Assembly: GCA_905178155.1 (NCBI GenBank)
Contig: CAJINV010000019.1
Coordinates: forward strand, 1,162,913-1,226,912
Direction: 5' to 3'
DNA: 64,000 nucleotides
Source: Amoebophrya sp. A120
Lineage: Eukaryota > Sar > Dinophyceae > Syndiniales > Amoebophryaceae
This document shows, in pieces, positions 39,648-51,391 of this stretch. Each line of letters begins with the position of its first letter. Positions within the stretch are counted from its first letter, which is position 1. The translations under genes and the position numbers were made by a program. The notes under the pieces were generated by a model, which saw only the letters and a program-made list of their open reading frames with translations, ran no database searches and had not been told where the DNA came from.

Positions 39648-41324
39648 CTATCCGCAGTGCCACACTTCCGTGCTTGCGTCTTCAAACGAAAACTGACGGA
39701 GACTTCGCTGCTGGTACGGGGCGTGGTGGTCGTCGTGTTTTGCCTCCTGCTCATTCGGAGTGTTAGTAGTACACGACGACAAGAACGCCTTATCATTATA
39801 CAAGGCTTTTTTCACCAATTCCACCAAAGCCGAGCCTGCGCTGGCTCCAAAGCTGCTGGTACTACTGCCGCTGCTGCCAAAACAGCGGTGGAAGAGCAAA
39901 CTGACATTCTTGGAAATCAGGTACTGGCACTCAATCGGGGCGAGCTCAAAAGATCTCGTCAAAACCACGAAGGTGGGGGTCGAGGGGGTGAAACCGGAAT
40001 GGTAAAAATGGTCGCGATGTTGTTCCGTCGAGGACGATGACAGTAAGGCGAAAAGTTGCCGGACGAAGCTCGGGTTGTGCTCGGCTGATGGAGTCGAAGA
40101 AGAGGATGTCGCTGATGACAGATTACGACAAGCACTCTCAAGATTCAGCCCGCAATACAGAATCGTCTTGAACCTCCGTGTTTGCAGCGACTCGGGGATT
40201 AGCAGGGCAGAGTTGGATGATGATGTTGCACTAGTGATTATCCCTGATCCGCCCCCCGCAGTGTTTTCCGCGCGTTGTTGTATTTCTCCCGGTGAGTTAT
40301 TGTTTCTGCGGGGGAGCTCGACAACCTCGAAGAAATGAGAGTTGTTCTTCCCTCCTGCGGAACATTTCGGTGCTGCATCTTGCCTCAGCCGCAGGTCCTC
40401 GGCGAACGAAGACCCCGACTCGGTGAGGACGGTGAGACCTGCAACAGGGTGAGTTTGATAAAACCTCGGAGATGATGTGGCTACTCCGCGAGCTGATGTG
40501 CCACTAGAGCTGCAACCATCGCTTGTAGAAGTTCCAGCAACTCCTGCATCAAAGCCCGCTCGACGTACCACCTCCAAGGCTCGCACGACGCCCATGGCCG
40601 CCCGGTGGTTCGCGACCAGCAATATATCCTCTTCCAGCGCGCCAACAGGGAGCCTCGCCAGCAATTCCAGCCCCGCCACGGTGGATTCCAGCTGGGAAAG
40701 CAATGAGCTTGAACGTGCTCTCGCAGTTTGAAGATTTTCTTGCACCTCCCCGGGTCGTAGCTCATCATGCTCCGCGTGAGAACCATCGACTCCAGACGGC
40801 ACGGGGAAGACGTGCGAGTAGTGGACCGAAATGAGCGTGTCGGGCTGAAGCAGAGTGGCCGCGATATTTTCGCCTGAAGAGTACGTCGCGTTGCTGCTTG
40901 TTGTAGTGTGCGTCGATACTACTCCAGGTTCCACATACGACCCGCCTTCGTATAATCCTCCTGGCGCGGATGAATAATCCGCGTTGCTGTAATGGTCTCT
41001 GTGCAGCGAGGAAAATTCCGAGGTAGAGGAACTACTACGCTGGTACATTTCCTGTACTAGCTTTTTCCGCAACGCCTCCTCGTCAATAACCGCGATGACA
41101 GGCTCGTTTGGCCGGAGGTAGTTGTGGATTGGTGAGGAACCATTATTGCTAAATGTCGTAGTTTTCGTAGTCGTGCCATCATCATCATGCTGGTCAACAT
41201 CTCGTCGCGCATCCTGGACAAAGATTCTGCCCCGGCAGAACAAAAAGTGCGGCGACCACGCTTCCACTCGGATGTTGACTCGCCAGGGCGAGGATGGGGG
41301 AGCAGGAGAGGAACGCGACGACAT
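39648..41324 (-). CDS. Unrecognised 558-residue protein
   Basis: A single long frame with an ATG, no introner and no need for splicing. It is Ser/Thr-rich with interspersed ordered stretches: WRVNIRVEAWSPHFLFCRG near the N terminus, EPVIAVIDEEALRKKLVQEM at about 75-95, ARLPVGALEEDILLVANHRA near 220, RRFKTILYCGLNLESACRNL near 400, and TPTFVVLTRSFELAPIECQY then LISKNVSLLFH near 460. These alternate hydrophobic strands and helices suggest a folded core with disordered insertions, a style shared with the TraB protein. I do not recognise a family and propose no function. Confidence 0.6.
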   Translation of the reverse strand: MSSRSSPAPPSSPWRVNIRVEAWSPHFLFCRGRIFVQDARRDVDQHDDDGTTTKTTTFSNNGSSPIHNYLRPNEPVIAVIDEEALRKKLVQEMYQRSSSSTSEFSSLHRDHYSNADYSSAPGGLYEGGSYVEPGVVSTHTTTSSNATYSSGENIAATLLQPDTLISVHYSHVFPVPSGVDGSHAEHDELRPGEVQENLQTARARSSSLLSQLESTVAGLELLARLPVGALEEDILLVANHRAAMGVVRALEVVRRAGFDAGVAGTSTSDGCSSSGTSARGVATSSPRFYQTHPVAGLTVLTESGSSFAEDLRLRQDAAPKCSAGGKNNSHFFEVVELPRRNNNSPGEIQQRAENTAGGGSGIITSATSSSNSALLIPESLQTRRFKTILYCGLNLESACRNLSSATSSSSTPSAEHNPSFVRQLFALLSSSSTEQHRDHFYHSGFTPSTPTFVVLTRSFELAPIECQYLISKNVSLLFHRCFGSSGSSTSSFGASAGSALVELVKKALYNDKAFLSSCTTNTPNEQEAKHDDHHAPYQQRSLRQFSFEDASTEVWHCG

Positions 41325-41944
41325 GGTATATGGTTTTTTTCAGCACGGAGATGCGTCTTTCTATTTTATTTATCTAGTGAAGGAGAGTCGCTCGGCAATG
41401 TCGTAAATGTTCTTCTGTGGTAGAAGTTCTGCGCAGATGAGCTTAGCAGATAGAAATCACTTGTGGTAGCTGTGCGCAAAAGCCTCTCTTGGAAGATAGA
41501 CGTCACTTGACGCCATTGCACACTTCTCCCCTTTCTGTAGTGAGGAGTTTCACCCGTGTGACCACTCCAAGAAAGAAACAGTTTCAGGATTTTCACCACA
41601 CTACAAAGTCACTCCACCGACCGCAGCAAGCCGTGGGTGTTCTTCAACCGCCCAGCACATGAAGAAAAATATATTGTGTGCAGATTGTTCACATCCGTGA
41701 CCGGGTTGGTTCTTGTGCCTTTTTGCACTCGTCTCCTGATGCACATGCAAGCCATTCTGTTTCATCAGCGCGGTTTCATCTTCAGGGGACGTTCTCGTTA
41801 GCACTTCATAAACTGCTCACGCGTTTCCCATCGCGGCCTTAGCCAAAGAATTGACCTCAAACGACTTATCTTCTTCCCAGCCACGATGAAACCACTGCCC
41901 ATCCTTTTCACGCTATCCTGCGAAAATAAAGCGTGTTTGCATCT
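41325..41944. other. Intergenic interval
   Basis: No supported coding region or introner end. Confidence 0.45.
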
Positions 41945-43336
41945 TCACAGACGTGCATGACAAACTGTTCCTCGTCTTGCACTGAGCCTACTGATCATGA
42001 CATAACTACTTACGCCTGCACCAAACCTGGAGGGTGCGGCACTGAAGAATATGGTCGTCGTTCTAGGAAACTCTTTGGGGAACTCTGGGAGCACGTAGTT
42101 ACTCATGGCAAGCGCAACCCATAGTGCAGCACGACCTCTGTCTTGATGCAAACAACATTTTCGACATGATAAGTGCTCAATTTCGTTGTCCCAACCCACC
42201 GGCAGGTTGTATTCCAACCGCAGCCGCTCCCGGATCGCCTTGCGTCGCCGCGACCAATAGTTTTCGCCGTAAGAAAGGTTCGCACAGGCGTGAACTGATA
42301 AGATTCTTTTTTCCAGTCTATTTGTGTCGCGCATTACGCTTCACAGTTTATTTTTCCCTTCACAAAAATGCAAATACAGAAAACTCGTCATCCCGGTCAT
42401 CAGTACAAAAAATATTACCCGCCAACCCGGTCATGAGCAGGATGCAGACGACACAGCCCCAGTCCTTGCTGGGATCCTTGACCAACGCCCACCCGGGAAA
42501 CCGCTTCGACAGCTTGCCATTTGCGTGCCGGATGGTCACCTTCGCCATGTAGCCCTTGCGATGACACTTGCGAAACAGCTGTCCAGTGTCACCCTGCGTC
42601 TTGGTCTGAATAAGTTTTTGTCGGGACGGTAAAAACAAGTGCGCTACTTACTCCCTCATCGAGGTGGTCCTACCGGGTCATGGAGAATCATGCCGACACG
42701 ACAAATTTCTCATGACACATAGCGCAGTTGTAGTAGATGAGAAGATTTAATGTTCCGTCTGCATTTCAAGTATACTTTGTGACTCTGCCAGCGTCCATCC
42801 TTCTCCCAGGGCTGCTGCCGGCGCAGCCCGCCCTCCACTTTCGCCAGGTCCCCGGGTAGCTGCGTCCGCTCCCGAAAAAGTTTCTCCGGCGGATCCATCC
42901 GCGGCAACGAGGTGGGTACGCGATCAAACGTCGGAGTAGTTGCGGAGGTACCAGTACTGCTGGTGAGGGAAGACGAGGAGGAGCTAGTGCTTCCCGCATT
43001 GGTAATGCCGCTGTTTGATGGCGTGCTGATCATGTCCGATGTCGAGAAGTGCATTCGCTGCATAATTTTGTTCCTTCCCACAATCAAGCGCGGCTCTGGA
43101 GGCGAGGGTAATAAGAAGCTCCGTCTTGTTGTACCGGCCCAAGGCGCTGCTTGTGCTGCGACAACGCGCCCAGTGGATGAAGTCGACCCTCCGGCGCAAC
43201 CTCCTGAAGTCCCTGGAAGATGAACCGCCGACGCTCCGGCACGCAGCGCATAACAAGGCAGGCCACTAGTACCAGCGCTGTAGCCGGCTGTGGCCTTGTT
43301 GGCTTTCCGAGGAAGAGTTCTGGTGTAAAGGCTCAT
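41945..43336 (-). CDS. Unrecognised protein with one membrane segment
   Basis: Likely exons 43336-42775, 42605-42419 and 42294 down to an uncertain end (open to 41945). Introns are conventional (GTATAC...TTCAG, GTAATA...TATCAG). The N terminus is Arg/Lys/Ser/Ala-rich without acids for about 50 residues, which suits an organelle presequence. The middle reads KTQGDTGQLFRKCHRKGYMA then KVTIRHANGKLSKRFPGWAL. A hydrophobic stretch WGCVVCILLMTGLAG follows, then YGENYWSRRRKAIRERLRLE and YNLPVGWDNEIE. The layout resembles single-pass mitochondrial proteins, but no family is recognised. The reading after 42155 may not be coding; a GTAAGT donor occurs near 42015. Confidence 0.45.
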
Positions 43337-43930
43337 CTTAATATCTCGTACTTTTTAACAAGTACAACTTCCTGCTGGTTCAAACAACTGGTGGACGGGC
43401 CAAAATTGGGAAAGAGCAGCACACCACCTCGAGCAGACATTTGTAAAACTGAAACCGACACGGTGTACGAATCGCACGAACGGCGCTCGAAAAAAACCGA
43501 AGCGGACGATTTGACAGAGGAGGAGTTTTTTTCGGTTCGTTTCTGTCAACTCGCCATTGGGAGCATTAATACCGTGCGCATGTTTCTTGCTTGTCTGGTA
43601 TCTTGTCGTTGTCAATTTGTTCCACTAGAAACGAGTCAAAAGTAGCTCGCGCGCAGTTCCGTTAAGTGATCACAATCTATGACGGCTGCAAAAATCCGCG
43701 CAGGTACGCCGCGCATCTTTATATTTTGAAATTTTTGCTTGGAAACTTCCTGCTTGGTCAACAACAGAACGGCTGCTATTGCAGTATGCGAAACGGAAAC
43801 AGTTCAGAGAAACAACGGTATCGTTCTTGTGCTAGAATTGATAGTAAATCGAATTTGTCAAAGTCTCCTGCGAGAGCCCCAGTTCTGGGAAAGCGGCAGT
43901 TGTACGGTGGTCTTTGGCAACAAGTCGTCC
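43337..43930. other. Intergenic interval
   Basis: No supported coding region. Short ORFs on both strands are unconvincing. Confidence 0.45.
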
Positions 43931-46107
43931 TCACACGTGCACTACCGCACAAGACCCACCCGCCGCCCCGGTCGCCTGCCGCAGACAGATCGCCTTGCAG
44001 GTTTCGACAAACGCTTCCAAATTCAGACTCTTCTGAAACGCGAAGTAGCAGTCCAGCAAGTCATCTCGAGCGCCCAGGACAGACAACTTTTCCGCCTCGA
44101 GAGTGGACAAAAACCCGTCGGTATTAAAATGAAAAATGCCCCCACCCCCAGCTTGGCAGCATTTGTATTGCAAACCTTTCCAACTGAAACATTCCCCGTC
44201 TTGTATATCTCAGCATCACAAATTTTCCATGCTGAATAGGTCAAATTTGTCTTGCAAAGTAGCCCAACAGCAGCCGGATCTCTTATGCACAAGACACCTT
44301 GCGCACCCAGATTCTGCATCAGAAACGCTCGCAATCCTTTTATGCCAGACAAAAAGCTTTCATTTGGAAACTTTGCATGACAAACTTCTGCAAATTCCGG
44401 GGTGGGGGCATTTTTCACTGCAGTAGTCGGCTTTCAGGGCCGAGAAGAGGGACGCGAGGTGGGTTTTCAGCAGAAACTCGTGCAAGCGAAGGAAGGCGGC
44501 CTTCTTCGGTTTTAACGAACCGCCACCGCCCGTCAGGAGGGTTGGCGGCGCCGTAGGTTGTGTTCTTGGGGCAGCACCGTAGTTCGTTCTCGTTTCTGAT
44601 GTTGACAACATTTTTCCACCGTGACCGTCGTGCGCCGATTTATTGTTGCCGCCACTGTAGCTTGGCTTGGGTGCCGCGCTGTAGATTGGCTTGTTTTTTG
44701 GTCCACCTCTTGCGGAACAAGGTTCATATCTGCCGGAGCCGCTACCGCAGTCCGCAGGGTGGAGGCTGTAAAAAGAGTATGGTTGGTGACAGTCAAAGTT
44801 CTTGTGAAAAATGCGGTTTTTTAATACATCTGCGACTGCCGGTTGCTTGTCTGTGATTAAAGCCAGGTACGTACGAAGGACATTTTCCAAACAGGACGCA
44901 AAGATTTTTCACCGTTCTACTTCTCAACACAATATCACTGTACTCTCGCCTCCCAACCGCCCTGCACCCGGACCCACTCGACGTCGGCGGACTCGAGTTT
45001 GGTGGCAGTCTGTTTGGTGTCCTTTCTACACACTCGGCGTCTAAGAAATCTGCTTCTCCGCCTCGCATTTCAGCGGTTGATATTTGCTGCTGATAACCGT
45101 AGCCCCCATTTCCGTACTGCCGACTGGTTGCGGGCGGGGTTGAGGCTGTGGTCGGGCTAATGTGCTGCTGCGTGAAGCGATTGGTCGGTGGTCCGGGCGG
45201 ATGGAAACCAGAGTGTGCTCCTGCTTCGTCGGCATACTTACCGCCGTGCCGGTGAAACACGCCTGAGAAGATGAGTATGTAAAATTTGTTCTTCAACGGT
45301 TGAATTATGGTGAGAACGCCGAGACTTCATTCGTTTCAGTGATCAACATGGATGTTTAAAAATCAGTCATATTCACAGAACCACTAGCATCACCTTGCCG
45401 TGCCATAGGGTCATCTCCACCTTCAGTCGTGTTGTACAAGCTCCCCACACCACCAATCGGCGGACTGTTGTTGCCGATTGTCGAGGGGCTCAGCTGCGGC
45501 GAGGGCTTCATCGCTATTTCGAGATAAGCATTCGCATTCCCGCTCGATTGCTTTCGGGTGGATAGGTTTTGCCCTCTTCGTGCGGTGTCTGGCGTGGAGG
45601 TTATTTGCTGCTGCTGATTGTACGCGAACTGCTGCTGTAGTTCCATGGTTTTCGCCCGGACACGCCCAGTGGAGGAAGAGGACCTGTAAGTTGCCGTGAC
45701 ATGTCAGGTAAACGAACAACCAAAAGAGCGGCCTTGTTATTTACAACTTTAGTTTCTAGTAACAAGTGCATACACTGACATTACCCTCCATACTGCCCGG
45801 CGGTTTGTCTGCTTCTGCTACTCCCCCGCGTCGCCGAAGAGGTTGTCCCAGCCGCGCTCCCCCGCGCGGAGTCGAGGTTACTCTGTACGTAATTGTTGTT
45901 ATTCCCACCTTTATTACCGCGCTGCAGACTCGCGTCGCGCCTCCTCGTGTTGCTACTGCTTCTGGTGGTCCCCGAAATGGTTCTGTCGCCGGTTCGCGAT
46001 TCCGGCGCAAAGGTCATGTAGTTGTAGCGGCAACTACCCTGCCCGTACGTAGCGAAGACCTCGCCGAAGGTCGCGAGGGAAGGGGGTTTCCGCCCGGTGT
46101 AACTCAT
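43931..46107 (-). CDS. Unrecognised Gln/Gly/Ser-rich protein with helical C terminus
   Basis: Exons 46107-45785, 45683-45382, 45262 to about 44939, 44765-44426 and 44121-43931. The first two introns are conventional (GTAATG...TTACAG, GTTCTG...TCTCAG). The third has unresolved edges. The last is a family-3 introner with GTCGG duplications. The N terminus is MSYTGRKPPSLATFGEVFAT then YGQGSCRYNYMTFAPESRTG. A long disordered region rich in N, Q, S, G and P follows. The C-terminal ~90 residues look helical and ordered: AAFLRLHEFLLKTHLASLFS, then ALKADGFLSTLEAEKLSVLG and DLLDCYFAFQKSLNLEAFVE. This recalls dimerising LisH-type or centrosomal helices in general style, but I cannot assign a family. 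Confidence 0.5.
44122..44425. mobile_element. Introner, family 3
   Basis: TATTAAAATGAAAAATGCC then CCCCACCCC; right end GGGGTGGGGGCATTTTTC closing in CAGTA. GTCGG duplications. Joins SALKAD to GFLSTLEAE. Confidence 0.9.
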
Positions 46108-46684
46108 CTTTAGATTTTTCGGCTTGGAGTAGGAATAGCGAAAGATTGGTAGACGCTCCGCTTGAAGTAGACCACCTGATGCGCGGCGCAGTCTAAAAGC
46201 TTTTGAAGTGTAGCAGTAATTGTAATTCCTGCTAACAGCAAAACTCATAATAAAAAAGGATTTCTGTCCGCTCAGAGAAGGTCTGTTTCGTGCAACCGGT
46301 CGGCTCTCTCTTGTTCCTTCGGTCAGAAAGTTGTTTCAACGCAAAAACAAATTCGCGGACAAGAGCACGCGGAAGATAAAGTCAGTCAGAAACAAGCGGC
46401 GTTTCTTTGTACTTTTCTTTACAGCCAGTCTCTCACTCTCGACGGAAAGAAGTGAAAAAACTACATTGTCGCAGTGACTCTAGCAACCGGAAAAATGAAA
46501 ACCTTTACGGCTTTGGAACAGAGCTTCAAACTGACTGAGTAGACGCTGCGCACTTCCTTTGTCAATGTTGTATCCTCGCGCGCAATGTTGCGAGCAGGCT
46601 TTATACCATTTTCAAGAAACTGAACTACCAAGTGCGTCCGCGTTGTAATTACTTATCCTGTGCCATCTCCGTATCAAAACTGCA
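46108..46684. other. Intergenic interval
   Basis: No supported coding region or introner end. Confidence 0.5.
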
Positions 46685-47801
46685 TCAACAACCAAGTTTC
46701 GGCGGATACAAATTGCTGCTCTGTATCAACCCTGAAACCAAGTGCATGGCCGCGAGCCTCTTCTCGGGAATCTCCACCGCCAGACCCCGGGACAGCGGTA
46801 TCCCCATGTCCCCGAGGTGGCACAGCAGCGTCCGGTAGCACTGGTACCGAATCTGCTTTCGCTGGTCCCGGGACAAGTGCGGTTCCCCGCGGTGCAGCCG
46901 GATCAATTTGCACAGTTCGGTCAGCGCGCCGCAGCACAGCGCGACGAGCCAGAGCCGCGCCGCTTTCGTTGCGTAGTACGTGGCATTTACCGCCTTGACG
47001 TCGGCGAGCGCGCCTATTTTGTACAGAATTTGCCAGTTCTCGCTACCCCACCGGAGCGCGAAGAAAAAGCGGGACAGCGCGTGCAGGTACCGAACCTCCC
47101 GGGGGAGGGTGATGGTGTGCAAGGTTTGTATCCCCGGCAAAAGTGTTTCGTACGCGTATACGAAATGGCATTTAGTTTTAGTGCCTGAATCTGCATTACA
47201 AATCCGTTTTTCTTTTTGAATATATTTGTCACATGCGATTTCTACTTAGTACGATGCTTTTGCAATGCGTAGTCTGCTGCACAGTGCGGAACTCCATCAT
47301 CGACTTTCCGAACCAGTGCATCCGCCGCGCGTCGAGCATGGCCCGCCAAAACCGCTCCAGGCGGTACGGGAGGGTGGTGATGTGGCCAAAGGGTGCTGTG
47401 GTCTCGCCCCCCGTTCGTTCCAGTAGCACCGCGGCTGCCAGGCGCGCGGCAAACTGCAGGACCTTGGCGAACTTGTCCCGGCTATGCGAGTGCGCTTGAT
47501 GTTCTCCCGCTCGTTCTTTAATTTGTCATGCAAAAGGGCAACTCTACCTGCTGTGGCTGCCTTTGAGCACGACCTTGCATGAAATTTGCAACACGACTGT
47601 AAACCGCTGCAGTAAAATTATCCGTCATGCGTGGAGATTGTAGTCATACAACACTCACTTTTCTTCTGTCGGATGTGTTGCTACTCAAGCCCTGCAGGAG
47701 CTGTGAGGGGGGAGCGGTGCACTCTCATATCGGCCCTCCGAACGCGACAGGAAGTCCAGAAGTCGGTCACGCTCGTGGCGCACCGCGGCCAGCGCCGCCA
47801 T
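46685..47801 (-). CDS. PEX11: PEX11 peroxisomal membrane/division protein
   Basis: 238 residues from exons 47801-47730, 47482-47272 and 47128-46685; both introns are introners (families 7 and 9). The join at the first restores SRSEGRDKFAKVLQFAARLA, the N-terminal PEX11 signature. Next come LERFWRAMLDARRMHWFGKS, LHALSRFFFALRWGSENWQI, LYKIGALADVKAVNATYYAT and KAARLWLVALCCGALTELCK. This is the usual order of amphipathic and membrane helices, and the length is typical (about 235-250). PEX11 elongates and divides peroxisomes. Start is the first ATG of exon 1 and gives the expected short lead (MAALAAVRHERDRLLDFL). An overlapping frame of 439 codons on the same strand is a GC-rich shadow. First gene of the minus-strand array, next to the strand switch. 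Confidence 0.85.
47129..47271. mobile_element. Introner, family 9 (short)
   Basis: TATCCCCGGCAAAAGTG left; right end ACGATGCTTTTGCAATGCGTA. Flanks GTTTG and GTCTG (4 of 5). 143 bp, like the copy at 57785. Confidence 0.82.
47483..47729. mobile_element. Introner, family 7 (diverged)
   Basis: TATGCGAGTGCGCTTGATG left; right end GCGGTGCACTCTCATA. Flanks CCGGC and TCGGC (4 of 5). Excision restores SEGRDKFAKV of PEX11. Confidence 0.82.
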
Positions 47802-49104
47802 GGTTTGTCAAGAAGCTTTGCGGGCCGTCGCTCTCGCTCTTCCTGTGCAGTCTCGAGATAGGGATCTGTACGGATTTTTTGTACTAGGGAAAGGACTGAT
47901 AGCGTAGCCCTCTCCCGGTGAGGAAAGCGGGAAAGAAAGACCGCGAAAACAGGCCCGGGTCCGTAATCATTTGGACCCGTACTACCGCGGATCACTATGA
48001 AGAGCACTAGGCCAGCGTTCGCCGGGGGCTCCAGAGATAACAAGCTATGCGTGCGCGCTGCGGTTCTACGGCATGAATTACCGGAATTCTCAGGTCCCCG
48101 ACCGCTTTCCCGTCCCCGCCACCGGCCGCTGAAGGCTGAGCTGGCCGGGCGAGAAATCTCGCGGTGGAGCTTCTCCCGCGGCGAAGCCAGAAGGGCCCTT
48201 TGCAGGCTCGGGGGTAGCGTCTTGGCAAGGCGGGGGCGGGCCCGCAGGCGGAAGAGGTCCGAGAACCTGTAGCTACAGCGGAAAGTCGAACAGCAGTGGC
48301 CTCCCCCGGCGCGCGCCCGCGCGGCGTAGCGCCGAAATGCCGGGCGAAATAGCGCCGCGGGGTGCGGCGCCCATGGCTTCTCCACTTCCCTCATACTGGC
48401 CGAAGCAGTGCCGACCTGCTTCGGCGGCAGCGGACTTAACCTTGTTACCAAGTTGCGGAGCCATTTCGTCGAGCCGGTCCTTGGTGCCTCCGGTAGGAAC
48501 CCGGCGCGCGCAGCACCGCCGTGGGCCGCTGGCTTTGCACGCATGCACCCGGCGGCTTGGGGCAGGGGTCGACCCAAGAAAACCGCGCCTCGCCGGGGGG
48601 CCTTTTGGCACTCCGATAGGCCGCGGGGGCGGGCCGTGCGGTTCGTCTCGGCTTTTCCGCGGTAATTTGGAAAAGGAAAGTGCGCGCGGGCGATGCGTGT
48701 GCGCTCGCGCGCGGCCTCTACCGGCGGGGCCCGGTCAGGTCGGCCCGGGTAGGAACGCGCACAATCTGGATAGAGTATGAAGCTCGAGCGGGCCGGCAAT
48801 ATGGGTCGCCGTGGCAATCGATCGAAGCGCGGAAACTGTCCGGCCGCGCCATGCCCTGCTGGTTGTTGCGGGCCCTCTTCGCACTGATATCGCGCAACGA
48901 TGTCCGCCCTGATCCGTTTGCGTTTCCACTGGCGCGAAACCGTAAGACCAGGTGGGGAATGCGCTTCCCGACCGCGGTCCGCCCCCTCGCGGTCAGCCAT
49001 AGCATGGATCTAGGCGGCCCACTGACTCAGGCCCTTCGGGGTCCGGAGAAATGGTCCCACCTTCATTATGCTCAGGGGGTCCCAATTGGGAGGGACCTTT
49101 TTCA

Positions 49105-49915
49105 AAGAGCAAAAATCTGAAAAAAATAAAAACTGCAATCACATGCACAAAACAGGGGGTATCACATATGCAAGAGAGACGCATCCCACGCGTTAAGCTT
49201 GTGCTGTACATCCCAACACTCTTTCACCGCTTAGAATGATCAAAAATTGGTAATTTTGCAAAATGCAAAAAATTTCTTTCAATTTTGCCTTTGCAGAATT
49301 TTGAATAATGCACCTACTCACTTCGTTTAAATGATTACAGAAATGCTTTACCGTTTAACTATCATGCCATCATGATAATTTCATTATATATTTCATAATA
49401 TAATCTTACATTGGAAATTTTCAAAAATTCCAAAAAATTTCATTTTTTTGACCGTCAAAAATTTCCATAAAAGTGGTCAACTATGTGAAAAATAAACAAG
49501 AAGTGTTGTACTTTTTCAATATATTGCTTTTATATGTGCCGAATTCTTAATATATTGGTTCAATCTGAGAAAATCCAAAAATTCTTCAAACATTCGCCAG
49601 CCCAGTTTCTTCAGAAATATAATCAAAAACGAAAAAATAACAATAAATTTTAACAGTGTGTCCCATATGGATCACATATGTCATATTTTATAACTGAGCG
49701 GCTCTTTCTTACATAGAATTTTGGACTAATTGCAAAAATTCAAAAAATCAGAAAAATTTGCAATCTCAAAATTGACAAAAAAAAGTTGCAATAAGATACA
49801 AACTGAGCTGAGGTATGTCACATCCATGCATTTTATTGCACGTTGGGCGATATGCTTGGCTTTTCTTGTGTTTACATCAGTAAGATTTGGGAAAATCAGA
49901 AAAAGTTACGCATGC
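49105..49915. other. AT-rich block inside the strand-switch region
   Basis: About 800 bp dominated by A/T with words such as AAAATTTC and CATATGTG, sharply bounded by GC-rich DNA on both sides. No ORF or introner end. Could be a replication or transcription start zone or an old AT-rich insertion. Confidence 0.5.
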
Positions 49916-50544
49916 GCGTGAGCCTGCCGAATGCGCGGGGTTTGATTGGCCCAGGCGTGGCCAAGGTCGCGGCCGTCTGGTGTGCTGGGTGGGCCTGCGG
50001 GGTCGCAGGGGCGGGCACACTTGCCCGGGGCGGAGGGCCGCCGCTGGGGCGGTCCGCGGAAGGCGTTCGGAGGGTGCAGCCCCTCCTGTTCCAGGCGTGC
50101 CGCATGCGGCTGCCCCGATTTGCCTGTAGGGGCATGCCAGGCTCCATCCCTGGTTGCCAGGGTGCGGCCTTGGCATCTTGTTGCGATCCGGTCGATCCGT
50201 GCCACACGGAAGCGCGACCGCCGGCCGTCCAGGCCTGTGGTCTGGCGGCGGTTTTGTATGTTTGGGCAGCAGGGAAAGCTGCTCCTGGGACACTGGTTTG
50301 TGCCCAGGACGGTTTTCTTGGTAGGGATTCGCCTCCCTCCCCCACTGCAGGCGCCGGTCTATTGTGCAAAGACCGGAAGGGGCGGTACGTTCATGAGGAA
50401 CGCGCCCCCGTCGTTGGTTGATTGGCTGTAGCATCGGCGCGACGATGCGGCTGATCGCTCCTATGCGTTGGAGCCCCCCGGTGCGATGGGGATTTTTGTG
50501 CGTTATGCGTCTGTGGTAGACGCGCCTCGCTTCGAGGCTTCGCA

Positions 50545-51010
50545 GCCCAAGGTAGGCTTGCGTCGATTTCGGGCTCCGGTCTGATGCAGCTTGCGCTGCT
50601 TGCGGCGCCGCGCGCGCATGATTTGCAGCCTGTGGTAGGCTTGCGGTGATTTCTGCCTCCGGGCCGAGGCTTGTGCGATGCCTGCGCCGCTTGCAGCGTG
50701 TGGTAGGCGGACGCCGGTTCGTTGCTCCGGTGCGAATCTCGAGCGGCTTCCTGCATGCTGGTAATGTGTACAGCCTATGACAGGCGTGCGTCGGCTTTTG
50801 CCTTCGGATCGGGGCTTGTGCGGCGGCTTGTAGTCCGCTTGCACGGTTGCGCACAGGTGCTGCCGATGAGAGGGATGCAAGGCACCCGCCAATTTGCGAC
50901 CGGGCCCTTTTCGCGCATCCGGTTCGTGGCTACTCTAGTCTGCCCGGGGCTGGCATTGATTTCCGCCTCCGGCCTAAGGCCGGCGCCACTCGCGGGCAGG
51001 TTGTGTACGG
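50545..51010. repeat. Degenerate tandem repeat, unit about 75 bp
   Basis: A GGTAGGC-type start followed by a CGATTTC- or GATTTCTGCCTCCGG-like block recurs near 50551, 50632, 50704, 50778 and, more weakly, 50950. Spacing of the first four is 72-81 bp. Each unit is GC-rich and diverged. Confidence 0.5.
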
Positions 51011-51249
51011 CGGCCCGGCGCCCGGCGATGAGAGCAATGGATGCGTGCACGAGAATGCCCGCGTGCGGCCTCGGCTATTCGACCCGCTCGCCCCGCGCGG
51101 CGACGGTGCTCTGCTTTACGTGGTTGCGCAGCATCTTGGCGCTGCGTTCAGGTTTCGTCGGCCCGGGACGGCCATGAAGCTTAGTCGCGCCTCTGGCCGG
51201 CGACTGCTTCTGCTTCTGGCCATGCCGCGTGATGCGGATGGCGCGGCTT

Positions 51250-51391
51250 GGTGGCGACGAGCGTCGCTCCCGAGGTGGGTCGGTCGGGCTCGGCTCAGGC
51301 CGGGCTCACCCCACGCGGGCGCGCGGCGTTTGCGCTTCGGTGCGAAGCTGTTGCGACCGACCTACGTCGGGAGCGGCACTTCGTCGCCACC
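51250..51391. repeat. Hairpin/MITE-like element, copy 1
   Basis: Starts GGTGGCGACGAGCGTCGC and ends with its inverted form over roughly 38 bp, closing GCGACGAAG-type sequence with CGCCACC. Central part is GC-rich. A second, diverged copy lies at 51788. TIRs differ from all introner families. Confidence 0.6.

Noticed and set aside
47681-49000. 439-codon minus-strand ORF
   Set aside because: It overlaps the first PEX11 exon in another frame, is composed of R/A/P/G typical of GC-rich random frames, and has no domain.
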